Of a DNA stretch of 31,214 nt, positions 1 to 8,183 are shown piece after piece. A program made the position numbers and the translations under genes. The DNA is from Bacillota bacterium. GTDB taxonomy: Bacteria; Bacillota; Clostridia; Clostridiales; Clostridiaceae. Location: positions 1 through 31,214 of the forward strand of contig JAEZKY010000214.1 in NCBI GenBank assembly GCA_023435985.1, read 5' to 3'. Position 1 is the stretch's first letter. Each line of letters begins with the position of its first letter. Below the pieces are notes generated by a model. That model was not told the origin of the DNA. It saw only the letters and a list, made by a program, of their open reading frames with translations, and ran no database searches.

Positions 1-1476
1 AAGCCTGCTATCATAATTATCATGAATAAATCTCCACAGTTCGCCAACATTTTCTTCACATAATTTATCTTTTCTTTCAAAAATATGTAAAAAACTTTTC
101 TCTAATTGTTTTCTGGGATTTCTAATATCTATATTTATTTCTTCTCCACATCCAGGGGTAAAGGTTCTTCCTATGAACTCGTTTGAAATTTCCTTTCCAA
201 GACTCCTTACAACCTCTTCATTTCCATGAACTAAAATTATATTTCTTGCAGATATTCTTTCTATAACTCCCTTTATTTCATTTTTATCTGAATGAGCAGA
301 TAACCCTATTTTTTTAACCTTGCACTTAACTGGAATATTAAGCCCATTTATATTTAAATATCTATCACTTTCCTCATCAGTTTCCATAAGTTCTAAAACT
401 TTTCTTCCTGGTGATTCTTCATCTTGATATCCTGTTATTACAATATATCCATTTTCCATTGGTGCTATTTTCTCTGCATAAAAAGTACTTGGTCCACCAG
501 TAAGCATTCCTGAACTTGATATGATGACTACAGGTTCCTTTTGCTCTAATATATCCTGTCTATTATCTGTCTGCTTAACTTCAATTATATTTTCATCATA
601 AAAAGGTTCCACTCCTCGTAAAATTTTTTTCCCAAGAGAGTTTCTAAGATATAGAGGATTATTTTTATAAACCCTGTTTACGTTCCGTACCATTCCGTCC
701 ACATATATTCTAATTTTTTTTAAGTTTCCTTTATTTATGGCACCCTTTAATATTAATATAACCTCCTGCGCTCTTCCTAAAGCAAAGGCTGGAATTATCA
801 TTTTCCCATTATTTTCTGAACATTCATTTACTATATCAATTAAAGCCTTCTCCTCAATTTCACGATTAGAATGAAGTTTATCCCCGTAAGTAGATTCTAA
901 AATTGCCACATCTGGTCGTAATTTTGGCAGCTTTGTACCTTCAACAGTTCTCTGAGAAAACACTGAAAAATCACCTGAATAAAATAAAGCACCTTCCTTA
1001 CCTTGAATATAAACACAACTTGCCCCTGCTATATGACCTGCATTATGGAAAGTTATATGAATATCTTCAAATATAGGAAATTTAACTTCATAATTTATTG
1101 TAAAAATCCTGTTTAAAGTACTTACTACATCACCTTCTGCATATAAAGGAATTTCAGCATCTCTATTATTCATAATTTTCAAACTGTCGTATAATAAAAC
1201 TCTTACCAGATCTTTAGTCATATTATTCATATATATTTTAGCTTCTGGATATTCTTTGCTTATGATAGGAAGACATCCTATATGATCTAAATGTGCATGG
1301 CTTATAATTATTGCATCTAAACCTCCATAATTTTGTATGGCTCTAAAATTAGGAACACTATCTTTACTTGCACTTTGTCTTATTCCTGCATCCAGTAGAA
1401 TATTTTTATTATTAATTTTAACTAAAATAGAACTGCCTCCAACTTCTAAGGCTCCACCTAAAAAATTTATATTAAT
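1..1476 (-). CDS. MBL-fold / beta-CASP metallo-hydrolase (RNase J/CPSF-like), 3' end outside window
   Basis: This is the first 492 codons of a gene that continues past the left edge. The protein opens with a metallo-beta-lactamase fold (FLGGALEVGGSS near residue 5) and carries the zinc-binding motif SHAHLDH at residues 59-65. A later GH and an FYSGDF strand fit the MBL core. These are followed by a beta-CASP-like section (ILESTYGDKLH, PAFALGRAQE, SSSGMLTGGPS) and an RNA-specificity-type segment (GLSAHSD, LVHGNEEV). Known relatives are RNA or DNA processing nucleases; the substrate here cannot be told. The start is unusual: AAGGAG at about 1486-1491 points to an ATT codon at 1474-1476, which aligns with where homologues begin. 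The nearest in-frame standard start is TTG at 1519-1521, which has no ribosome binding site. It is probably transcribed alone. Confidence 0.88.
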   Translation of the reverse strand, partial: MNINFLGGALEVGGSSILVKINNKNILLDAGIRQSASKDSVPNFRAIQNYGGLDAIIISHAHLDHIGCLPIISKEYPEAKIYMNNMTKDLVRVLLYDSLKIMNNRDAEIPLYAEGDVVSTLNRIFTINYEVKFPIFEDIHITFHNAGHIAGASCVYIQGKEGALFYSGDFSVFSQRTVEGTKLPKLRPDVAILESTYGDKLHSNREIEEKALIDIVNECSENNGKMIIPAFALGRAQEVILILKGAINKGNLKKIRIYVDGMVRNVNRVYKNNPLYLRNSLGKKILRGVEPFYDENIIEVKQTDNRQDILEQKEPVVIISSSGMLTGGPSTFYAEKIAPMENGYIVITGYQDEESPGRKVLELMETDEESDRYLNINGLNIPVKCKVKKIGLSAHSDKNEIKGVIERISARNIILVHGNEEVVRSLGKEISNEFIGRTFTPGCGEEINIDIRNPRKQLEKSFLHIFERKDKLCEENVGELWRFIHDNYDSRL

Positions 1477-1698
1477 ATAACTCCACTCCTTACATTTAAA
1501 TTTTATATTCTTTTCAAACAATGTGATTGTATAATATATATAATTTACTAATAATATTAATTATTTTATCGCATTTTCTAAAATATTTCTAATTATTTTT
1601 ATGAAATCAATTGATAACTTACATATTGAACTTTTTTAATTCATGATTTAACGAGTTTTCTTATCTAAAAAAATTCTATACTTTTATGCATAATAAAA

Positions 1699-1734
1699 AA
1701 ATATTACTGGAAAATAATATTTCCAGTAATATTT
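1699..1734 (-). terminator. Intrinsic terminator of the chemoreceptor gene
   Basis: Perfect 15-bp inverted repeat (arms 1699-1713 and 1720-1734, 6-nt loop). Read on the minus strand it is followed by a T-rich run, as expected 150 bases after the chemoreceptor stop codon. Confidence 0.85.
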
Positions 1735-1885
1735 AAATAATAAATTTGCTATTAACACAAGATTATCTAGAGTCCCGAGTATTTGGCTTTTACTATGACG
1801 ACCACATCAAAGCAATAGCTGATTTAAATAGTAATTAGCTTATTTCCTTAGCTATTGTCTTCTTTTTATCATCAATAATATTTTT

Positions 1886-3151
1886 CTACACTACTGTTTC
1901 AAATTCCATACTGTTTATAGACTTTTTTAAATTATCAGCTGCACCTGTCACTTCATCCCCCATGGAATTCAACTCCTTAGCCTTATCAGAAATTTCCTCT
2001 GTAGTTAGTACTATTTCTTGAGACATTGATTCTATTTCTTTAATTCCTGTTAATATAGTTTCCTTTTCATTATTTACATTGTTGAACGCCTCTACTATTT
2101 CTCGTACTTTCGGTATTATGACATTAATTACTTCTGAAATTTCATTAAATACATTTATAGTTTTACTAACCGCATGGTTTTGTTCAATTATATCATTATT
2201 TATTACTGATGTTCCTTTATTTATTATGTAAATATTTTTTGATATGTTGCTTACTATACTATGTATTTTATTTGAAGAATCTTGGCTCATCTCTGCAAGC
2301 TTTCTTATTTCACTTGCAACTACACTAAATCCCTGACCTGCTTCTCCTGCTCTAGCAGCTTCAATTGCAGCATTTAAAGCTAAAAGATTAGTTTGTTCAG
2401 AAATGTTCTTTATTAATTCGGTCATTTCATTTATGTTTTTTATATCCTCTGTCATCACATGCAAAGCTTCAGCGAAACTACTAAAATTATTATTAAGATT
2501 TCCAATTATTAAGGATACCTCTTTTAAATCTTCATTTGTATTTCTAGATTTTCCACCAATTTTATTTGCTAATTTATCTATATTTATAGCATTGTTATTT
2601 ACTTCTTTTATATACTCTCCAAATTGAAATAATCGTCCCACAATATTAGATACATTTTTGCTTTGATTTTTACTAGCATCAGTAACTATATCTGTGGATT
2701 TAGATATAGAATTAGTTAAATCTAAAATATCTTCTGAAATATATGTCAGTCCAATAGACTGCGCATCTATATCTTCAGAATTTCTCTTAATCTCCTCTGA
2801 CATTTTACTAAATCTAATTATCATAGTATTTAGCAGTCTGCCTATTTCTCCAGTACCTGCTCTATCTTTTAAATATTTTTTATCTATCTCTATAAAATTT
2901 CCACTTTTCATTCCCATAATAGTTTTATTTAACATTTTTAACTCTCTTGTCTTCTTCAATCCTGAAATCGCAGCAAAAATACTAAATATTAACAAAAAAG
3001 CAACATCTATATCCATCACTAAATTCCCATAATAATACATATAATTAATTAAAATTAAAATACAAATTAATAAAATTATCAAGATTAGTATCTTACTTAT
3101 TAAGTTTCTTTTTGCAGTATTATTCAATTTAATATTTAGTTCATCAATCAT
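1886..3151 (-). CDS. Methyl-accepting chemotaxis protein with minimal external region
   Basis: A chemoreceptor-type signalling protein of 421 residues. Two membrane segments (about residues 20-38 and 48-64) are separated by only about ten residues, so there is no extracytoplasmic ligand domain. A HAMP-like linker follows (about 65-120), then a long helical MCP signalling domain containing the hallmark hairpin tip NLLALNAAIEAARAGEAGQG at about residues 250-270, which binds CheA and CheW. It probably senses a membrane, intracellular or partner-borne signal; this is inferred. The start chosen is ATG at 3149-3151, 8 nt after GGGGG. An upstream in-frame ATG at 3187 would add 12 residues but has no good ribosome binding site. 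It ends ahead of a strong terminator and has no chemotaxis genes beside it. Confidence 0.9.
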   Translation of the reverse strand: MIDELNIKLNNTAKRNLISKILILIILLICILILINYMYYYGNLVMDIDVAFLLIFSIFAAISGLKKTRELKMLNKTIMGMKSGNFIEIDKKYLKDRAGTGEIGRLLNTMIIRFSKMSEEIKRNSEDIDAQSIGLTYISEDILDLTNSISKSTDIVTDASKNQSKNVSNIVGRLFQFGEYIKEVNNNAINIDKLANKIGGKSRNTNEDLKEVSLIIGNLNNNFSSFAEALHVMTEDIKNINEMTELIKNISEQTNLLALNAAIEAARAGEAGQGFSVVASEIRKLAEMSQDSSNKIHSIVSNISKNIYIINKGTSVINNDIIEQNHAVSKTINVFNEISEVINVIIPKVREIVEAFNNVNNEKETILTGIKEIESMSQEIVLTTEEISDKAKELNSMGDEVTGAADNLKKSINSMEFETVV

Positions 3152-3204
3152 TAATTTTACCCCCAGATGTTTTAGTAAAAATATCATTTGTGCATATATA
3201 AAGA

Positions 3205-3336
3205 AAAATAAGCAACTGCTGTATATGATTTCTTACTACAATCTGATAGCTTCATTATTCTAGAATCACAACTTTTAATTTTAGAATGTGCCATCTGGAT
3301 TTCTTAGAAATCTGAATACAACTTATTGCTTATTTT
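3205..3336 (-). other. Long-looped inverted repeat downstream of the feo operon, possible terminator
   Basis: Arms 3205-3215 and 3326-3336 are perfect 11-bp complements separated by 110 nt. On the minus strand the structure starts about 25 nt after the Cys-rich gene's stop and ends in TTGCTTATTTTTCTTT, a U-rich tail, so it may close feo transcription. The 3152-3360 gap holds no gene; the chemoreceptor promoter must also lie here but no clear consensus was seen. Confidence 0.35.
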
Positions 3337-3360
3337 AATTAGTTATATATAATCTTAATC

Positions 3361-3525
3361 CTATTTTTTCACAATTTTTATTCCATGGCATGCACTTGCT
3401 GAAGAGCATCCTGAGCAACCACAGCCACATCCACTTTCTCCATTTTTAGCTTTTTTAATCTGTTTTCCTATTACATATGCCACAAAACCAAATATAACAC
3501 CGGCTAATATAATTGTTGCTATCAT
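3361..3525 (-). CDS. FeoB-associated Cys-rich membrane protein
   Basis: A 54-residue protein with an N-terminal membrane helix (IATIILAGVIFGFVAYVIG), a basic stretch, then a cysteine cluster GCGCGCSGCSSASACHG near residues 34-50. This is the pattern of the small FeoB-associated Cys-rich proteins found behind feoB in many Firmicutes. Its role is uncertain; a part in handling Fe2+ at the transporter exit is a reasonable inference. The ATG at 3523-3525 follows AAAGGAGGGG with good spacing. It is 81 bp downstream of feoB on the same strand and probably shares its mRNA. Confidence 0.88.
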   Translation of the reverse strand: MIATIILAGVIFGFVAYVIGKQIKKAKNGESGCGCGCSGCSSASACHGIKIVKK

Positions 3526-3606
3526 ATATACCCCTCCTTTAAATATAACTTGTTTATCTATATTCTATTACATCATCATTAAATAATATTAAGTCAATAC
3601 ATCTTT

Positions 3607-5757
3607 CTATTTTATATAACTCAATTCATTGCTGGTTAATTTTTCTTTTGAATCTTTTTTCCCTGTCCAAACTAGAATTAAAACTACTACTACAGCTATA
3701 GCTATTGAAATAATAGCTCCAATCAAGCTTCCAGTTCCTAATAAAAAGCTTCCAACCTGATTAACAATAAGTGCAACCAGATAAGCAGTTCCTGTTTGGA
3801 AAGCTAGAGTTATAAATGTCCATTTCCAGTTTCCCATTTCACGTCTTATTGCACCAATTGCTGCAAAGCAAGGAGCGCAAAGTAAATTAAATGCCATAAA
3901 TGCAAATCCACCTGCTGCTGTAAACATTATACTAATATTATTAATTAGCGCTGGATCTGCTTCCGATGCATCTGATATTCCAAATAAAACTCCAAAAGTT
4001 CCAACTAAGTTTTCTTTAGCTATAAGTCCAGTAACAGTTGTAACTGTAGCCTGCCAATTACCAAAACCAAGAGGCGCAAAAATAGGAGCTATTACATTTC
4101 CGATGCTTGCTAAAATACTGTTATCTGCATCTACCATTTCTAAAGACCAATTAAAGGATTGCAAAAACCATATTACTATACAAGAAGCAAGAATGATTGT
4201 TCCTGCTTTTTTTGCATATGCTGTTGCTCTATCCCACATATGCATAAAAACACTTTTTGCACTTGGTATATGATATTGAGGAAGCTCCATAACAAATGGT
4301 GAAGCATCTCCTGAAAATAATCTAGTTTTCTTCAATATAATACCGCCAATGATAACCATTATCATACCTAAGAAATACGCTGATGCTGCAACCCATTGTG
4401 CATCATTGAAAAATGCTGATGCAATTAATGCTATAACAGGTAGTTTTGCGTTACAAGGAATAAAAGTTGTTAACATTATTGTCATTTTTCTATCTCTATC
4501 ATTTTCCATTGTACGAGTTGCCATTATACCAGGAACTCCACAACCTGAACTAATTAGCATTGGAATGAAAGCTTTTCCTGAAAGGCCAAACTTACGGAAA
4601 ATTCTATCCATTATAAATGCTACACGCGCCATATATCCACAATCCTCAAGGACTGATAAAAACAAGAATAAAAGTATTATTTGTGGAATAAAACTAAGTA
4701 CTGTTCCAACACCATTAATTATTCCATCTATTACCAACCCTTGCATCCAGTCAGCAACATTTGCACTTACCATCCAGTTTGTCACATTATCTTGAATTAT
4801 ACCTCCAAATAATGTATCAGTTATCCAATCTGTTCCACTTCTTCCCACCATAACTGATATATAATATACTGCAAACATAATAACAACAAAAATTGGAAGA
4901 CCTAAAAATCTATTAGTAACAACTCTATCTATTTTATCCGATGTGTTTTCTTTCCCCTTACTGTTCTTTTTAACAGTATCAGAAACTACTTTTCCTATGA
5001 ATCCATATCTATCCCCTGTTACTATACTTTCACTATCATCATCTAACTCAGTTTCATATTTTTGTATTATTGATTCTACTTCTTCTAAAATGCTTTTTGA
5101 AATATTTAACCTTTCAATTACATTTTCATCACGTTCAAAAAGTTTAATTGCAAGCCAGTGCTTTTCTATGTTTTCAATTTTAATCTTATTTATAATAATT
5201 CTTTCAATTTCTTCAAAGGCTTTTCTAGATTCATTAGAATAATCTAACACAAATGCTGGTTTCTTTTTTGCTTTTGCAACTTCTATTGCTTTTTCAGCTG
5301 CCGCCTTAATCCCATCTTTCTTCAATGCTGAAGTTTCAACAATTGGACACCCAAGAAATTTTGATAACTTATTAATATCTATCTTATCTCCATTCTTTTC
5401 TACTATGTCCATCATATTAAGAGCTACAACTGTTGGAATTCCGAGTTCTAATATTTGTGTTGTTAAATATAAATTCCTCTCAATATTAGATGCATCAACT
5501 ATATTAATTACCGCATCTGGTTTATCATTTATCATAAAATTACGTGTTACCACTTCTTCAAGTGTATACGGAGATAATGAATAAACTCCTGGTAAATCAA
5601 CAATTTCAACTTCTTTGTATCCTCTTAATTTACCACCTTTTTTTTCAACTGTTACTCCAGGCCAATTACCAACATATTGCGATGAACCTGTAAGTTCATT
5701 AAACATAGTAGTCTTTCCGCAGTTCGGATTACCTGCCAAACCTATTTTTATTGACAT
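3607..5757 (-). CDS. feoB: Ferrous iron transporter FeoB
   Basis: Imports Fe2+ across the cytoplasmic membrane with an N-terminal GTPase domain. The G-protein motifs are visible: G1 GNPNCGKTT at residues 9-17, G3 DLPG at 54-57, G4 NMMD at 114-117 and SALKKDG as a G5 candidate. A helical spacer domain follows to about residue 270. The polytopic membrane part contains the two conserved Gate-type motifs, one with SSGCGVPGIMATRT and one with FNLLCAPCFAAIGA, plus PCNAKLPV. At 716 residues it is a normal size. It sits 123 bp behind feoA; that gap holds a small perfect 8-bp hairpin (5795-5813) with no T-run. Iron control through the Fur-like boxes at 6462-6531 is likely. Confidence 0.97.
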   Translation of the reverse strand: MSIKIGLAGNPNCGKTTMFNELTGSSQYVGNWPGVTVEKKGGKLRGYKEVEIVDLPGVYSLSPYTLEEVVTRNFMINDKPDAVINIVDASNIERNLYLTTQILELGIPTVVALNMMDIVEKNGDKIDINKLSKFLGCPIVETSALKKDGIKAAAEKAIEVAKAKKKPAFVLDYSNESRKAFEEIERIIINKIKIENIEKHWLAIKLFERDENVIERLNISKSILEEVESIIQKYETELDDDSESIVTGDRYGFIGKVVSDTVKKNSKGKENTSDKIDRVVTNRFLGLPIFVVIMFAVYYISVMVGRSGTDWITDTLFGGIIQDNVTNWMVSANVADWMQGLVIDGIINGVGTVLSFIPQIILLFLFLSVLEDCGYMARVAFIMDRIFRKFGLSGKAFIPMLISSGCGVPGIMATRTMENDRDRKMTIMLTTFIPCNAKLPVIALIASAFFNDAQWVAASAYFLGMIMVIIGGIILKKTRLFSGDASPFVMELPQYHIPSAKSVFMHMWDRATAYAKKAGTIILASCIVIWFLQSFNWSLEMVDADNSILASIGNVIAPIFAPLGFGNWQATVTTVTGLIAKENLVGTFGVLFGISDASEADPALINNISIMFTAAGGFAFMAFNLLCAPCFAAIGAIRREMGNWKWTFITLAFQTGTAYLVALIVNQVGSFLLGTGSLIGAIISIAIAVVVVLILVWTGKKDSKEKLTSNELSYIK

Positions 5758-5880
5758 TTTTATTCCCCCACTTCTTCAGTTTACGATTTATGGTGAAATT
5801 CTTTCAGAATTTCCTTAACTTTTCTATATTACTTTAGAATATTTTACTTCATTCTTTTTCTGACTTTATACTTAGGTAAA

Positions 5881-6102
5881 TCACTCTACTATTATCATTT
5901 CAGCATCTGCTTTTCTAAGTGATAATTCATATCCTCTGATTGTTACTTCTATTGGATCTCCAAGTGGAGCTACCTTACGTACATATACTTCGCAACCTCT
6001 TGTAACTCCCATATCCATAATACGTCTACGGACTGCTCCTAAGCCATCAACCTTTTTAACTTTAACAGTTTGTCCACATTTTATTTCCTTTAATGTGCTC
6101 AT
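5881..6102 (-). CDS. feoA: FeoA-domain protein (proximal to feoB)
   Basis: A 73-residue SH3-like FeoA protein. Its sequence (TLKEIKCGQTVKVKKVDG, RRRIMDMGVTRGCEVYVRKVAPLGDPIEV, RGYELSLRKADAEMIIVE) contains the usual FeoA order: a G-V/I start, MDMGVTRG and an APLGDP turn, ending in the LRKxEA-like segment. FeoA is thought to act with the cytoplasmic face of FeoB. The gene lies 13 bp after the other feoA copy, with its own ribosome binding site AGGAGG (about 6109-6115). Tandem feoA genes are common in clostridia. Confidence 0.94.
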   Translation of the reverse strand: MSTLKEIKCGQTVKVKKVDGLGAVRRRIMDMGVTRGCEVYVRKVAPLGDPIEVTIRGYELSLRKADAEMIIVE

Positions 6103-6115
6103 TTAACTAATCCTC

Positions 6116-6325
6116 CTAAACTATTATTCTGCTCGCCATGCCTTTATCTAATGCAACTCTGCTCTCTTTAACATTTATTATAAAGTTTCCTCCAAGTTCA
6201 GATATAATTTTAATTGTTTCTCCAACAACAAAACCTAGGCTATTTAGGAATCTTTTTGTCTCATCATTTCCAGTAATTCTTTTAATATTCATTTCATCAC
6301 CTTTAGTGGCTAATATTAATGGCAT
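6116..6325 (-). CDS. feoA: FeoA-domain protein (first gene of the feo operon)
   Basis: A 69-residue FeoA-like protein starting MPLILATKGDEMNIKRITG, the common FeoA opening (MPL..L..G....I..I.G), and containing RFLNSLGFVVGETIKII. It is more divergent than the neighbouring copy: the APLGDP turn is replaced by SELGGNFI. The ATG at 6323-6325 is preceded by GAGGAGGG with good spacing. An internal ATG (M12) has a weaker AGGTGA upstream and is the less likely start. It leads the transcription unit, about 140-165 bases downstream of the promoter and Fur-like boxes. Confidence 0.9.
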   Translation of the reverse strand: MPLILATKGDEMNIKRITGNDETKRFLNSLGFVVGETIKIISELGGNFIINVKESRVALDKGMASRIIV

Positions 6326-6402
6326 ATGATTTCCCTCCTCAAATTTTAGTTTGTTTTATCATCTCTTATAATTCCGTAAAAATTATTTATTAAATAAAAT
6401 TT

Positions 6403-6420
6403 AGGTAATTTATATTACCT
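6403..6420 (-). other. Small hairpin in the feo leader
   Basis: Perfect 7-bp inverted repeat AGGTAAT-TTAT-ATTACCT in the untranslated leader of feoA. No T-run follows, so it is not a terminator. It may only stabilise the mRNA 5' end. Confidence 0.3.
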
Positions 6421-6461
6421 CAATTCTTGTATTTATAGAATGAGTAAAAACCGCATTCAAT

Positions 6462-6476
6462 TGATAATGATTTTTA
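6462..6476. promoter_or_regulatory. Second Fur-like box (imperfect)
   Basis: TGATAATGATTTTTA has a perfect left half of the 7-1-7 Fur consensus (TGATAAT-N-ATTATCA) and two mismatches in the right half. It lies just downstream of the -10 element of the feo promoter. Confidence 0.6.
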
Positions 6477-6490
6477 TTACTTTTTCTATA

Positions 6491-6521
6491 ATTATAATAT
6501 CATGTTTTCGAGTAATTGAAA
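6491..6521 (-). promoter_or_regulatory. Probable sigma-A promoter of the feo operon
   Basis: A perfect -10 TATAAT reads on the minus strand at 6491-6496. The -35 is weak (TTTCAA or TTCAAT, about 18-19 bp upstream) and overlaps the perfect Fur-like box, so a bound repressor would cover it. Confidence 0.6.
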
Positions 6522-6531
6522 ATGATTTTCA
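6517..6531. promoter_or_regulatory. Fur-like operator (perfect dyad)
   Basis: TGAAAATGATTTTCA is a perfect 7-1-7 inverted repeat that differs from the Fur consensus only symmetrically. It covers the -35 region of the feo promoter. Fur binding is inferred from the consensus and the gene downstream. Confidence 0.8.
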
Positions 6532-6655
6532 TTAATTTTTATAATAAATGCATTTTTATTACATGGCAACGTTTTATTTTAAACTATTAATTTTATTTTC
6601 CTTATTTATTTTAAAATTGTTAATAATTAATATAATTTAACTTAATAAATAAAAA

Positions 6656-6698
6656 ATAGAATATGCATTAAACCTTTTTAGTTTAATGCATATTCTAT
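6656..6698 (-). terminator. Intrinsic terminator of icd
   Basis: Perfect 18-bp stem (arms 6656-6673 and 6681-6698, 7-nt loop) followed on the minus strand by TTTTTTATTTATT. It starts 20 bases after the icd stop codon. Confidence 0.93.
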
Positions 6699-6717
6699 CA
6701 ATTATAAAATTTATTTT

Positions 6718-7926
6718 TTAAAGCATTTCTTCTAATGTCTTTCTAACAGCTTTAATGAAATCAAAAGTATTTAACTTTTGAATACTTTCATGTTCTGCAA
6801 GTGCAGCTAAGTCACCAGTCATCTTCCCATCTTCAATAGTCTTAATTGAAGCCTTTTCCAATTTATCTGCAAAATTGATTAGCTCACTGTTTTCATCAAA
6901 CTCTCCTCGTTTTCTTAAAGCACCTGTCCATGCAAATATCGTTGCTACAGAATTAGTTGAAGTCTCCTCACCTTTCAAATGATTATAATATTGATCCTGT
7001 ACTGTTCCATGAGCTGCTTCATATTCATAATTTCCTTCTGGTGAAACTAATACTGAAGACATCATAGCAATCGATCCAAATGCAGCTGCAAGCATATCAC
7101 TCATTACATCTCCATCATAATTCTTGCAGGCCCAAACTATTCCTCCGCTGCATTTCATTATATTAGCTACAGCTGCATCTATTAATGTATATTTATAACT
7201 TATTCCTGCTTCTTCAAATTTTACTTTATACTCATTATCAAATAATTCTTGAAATATATCCTTAAAAGTATGATCATATGTCTTTGAAATTGTATCCTTA
7301 CTTGCAAACCATAAATCCTGTTTAACATCTAATGCAAAATTAAAACAGCTTCTTGCAAAACTTTCTATTGATTCATTTAAATTATGCATTCCCATAACAA
7401 CGCCTTCATCAGAAAAGTTATGTATTAATGCTCTCTTTTCTTCACCATTTTCAGAAGTAACTACAAGCTCACATTTAGCTTTACCTTCGACCTTCATTTC
7501 TACGGCCTTATATATATCCCCATATGCATGTCTTGCTATTGTAATTGGTTTAGTCCATGATCTAACGTACGGCTTTACACAATCAACCACGATTGGTACT
7601 CTAAATACAGTTCCATCTAGTATTGCTCTAATAGTACCATTAGGACTTTTCCACATTTCTTTTAAATTATATTCTTTAACTCTTGCTGCATTTGGCGTAA
7701 TAGTTGCACATTTTACACCCACCTTATATTTCTTAATTGCTTCTGCTGCATCTACAGTAACTTGATCATTAGTTTCATTTCTATACTCTAGCCCAAGATC
7801 ATAATATTCTGTATTTAATTCAATAAACGGATTTAATAACTCCTCTTTTATTGTACCCCAAACTATTCTTGTCATTTCATCTCCATCCATTTCAACTATT
7901 GGAGCTGACATTTTAATCTTATCCAT
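6718..7926 (-). CDS. icd: NADP-type isocitrate dehydrogenase, eukaryote-like subfamily
   Basis: Converts isocitrate to 2-oxoglutarate and CO2, the carbon skeleton for ammonium assimilation. The 402-residue protein belongs to the homodimeric subfamily that includes human IDH1/IDH2, not the E. coli/Bacillus Icd type. It starts MSAPIVEMDGDEMTRIVWG and keeps the substrate residues at the same numbers as human IDH1: S94, N96 and R100 in SPNGTIR, R109, and R132 in ARHAYGD. The metal-binding aspartate region is in LIDAAVANIMKCSGG, and the NADP region contains EAAHGTVQDQY. The ribosome binding site is AGGAGG and the promoter has a perfect -10. Strong terminators on both sides make it monocistronic. 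It is separated from glnN by only 258 bp, which suggests a shared nitrogen-carbon role. Confidence 0.95.
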   Translation of the reverse strand: MDKIKMSAPIVEMDGDEMTRIVWGTIKEELLNPFIELNTEYYDLGLEYRNETNDQVTVDAAEAIKKYKVGVKCATITPNAARVKEYNLKEMWKSPNGTIRAILDGTVFRVPIVVDCVKPYVRSWTKPITIARHAYGDIYKAVEMKVEGKAKCELVVTSENGEEKRALIHNFSDEGVVMGMHNLNESIESFARSCFNFALDVKQDLWFASKDTISKTYDHTFKDIFQELFDNEYKVKFEEAGISYKYTLIDAAVANIMKCSGGIVWACKNYDGDVMSDMLAAAFGSIAMMSSVLVSPEGNYEYEAAHGTVQDQYYNHLKGEETSTNSVATIFAWTGALRKRGEFDENSELINFADKLEKASIKTIEDGKMTGDLAALAEHESIQKLNTFDFIKAVRKTLEEML

Positions 7927-7964
7927 ACTTATTGCCTCCTATATTGCTTATATTTATAAAAATA

Positions 7965-7993
7965 ATTATACAGTATTGCTTGTTCTTAATCAA
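7965..7993 (-). promoter_or_regulatory. Sigma-A promoter of icd
   Basis: -35 TTGATT (7988-7993), 17-bp spacer and -10 TATAAT (7965-7970) on the minus strand, about 40 bp ahead of the start codon. The -35 is inside a TGTTC-N13-GAACA dyad (7981-8003). Confidence 0.8.
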
Positions 7994-8071
7994 TTAATGA
8001 ACAGGAAATAAAATCATATCTATTCAGAACAAAAGCAGCTGCACTATGCCTTGAACAATGTACTTTGTTCA
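7981..8071. repeat. Cluster of five GAACA/TGTTC half-sites at the icd promoter
   Basis: Five copies of the pentamer GAACA or its complement lie at 7981-7985, 7999-8003, 8027-8031, 8053-8057 and 8066-8070. Two pairs form dyads: TGTTC-N13-GAACA around the -35, and the perfect TGAACAA-N6-TTGTTCA at 8052-8071. They may be operators; no known regulator was recognised. Confidence 0.4.
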
Positions 8072-8136
8072 TTGTCAATTTATTTACTAAAATTAAATCT
8101 CCAGAAAATTCTATAGTTTTTTATATAATCAAAAAC

Positions 8137-8162
8137 GGAGTACTTTATCACTAAAGTACCCC
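8137..8162 (-). terminator. Intrinsic terminator of glnN
   Basis: Stem 8137-8147 / 8152-8162 with a 4-nt loop. On the minus strand the stem includes one G-U pair and is followed by CGTTTTTG. It begins 22 bases after the glnN stop codon. Confidence 0.85.
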
Positions 8163-8183
8163 ATTTCTAAAATCATATTTTTA

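Noticed and set aside
1741..1885. c-di-GMP riboswitch near the chemoreceptor
   Set aside because: It lies downstream of the gene, not in its leader, and shows no GEMM-type core.
2694..3032. Plus-strand open frame of 112 codons inside the chemoreceptor gene
   Set aside because: It is antisense to a clear MCP coding region, has no ribosome binding site and no recognisable protein features; the same holds for the other antisense frames across the window.
5795..5813. Terminator between feoA and feoB
   Set aside because: The 8-bp hairpin is perfect but has no T-run on the minus strand, so it should not stop transcription inside the operon.
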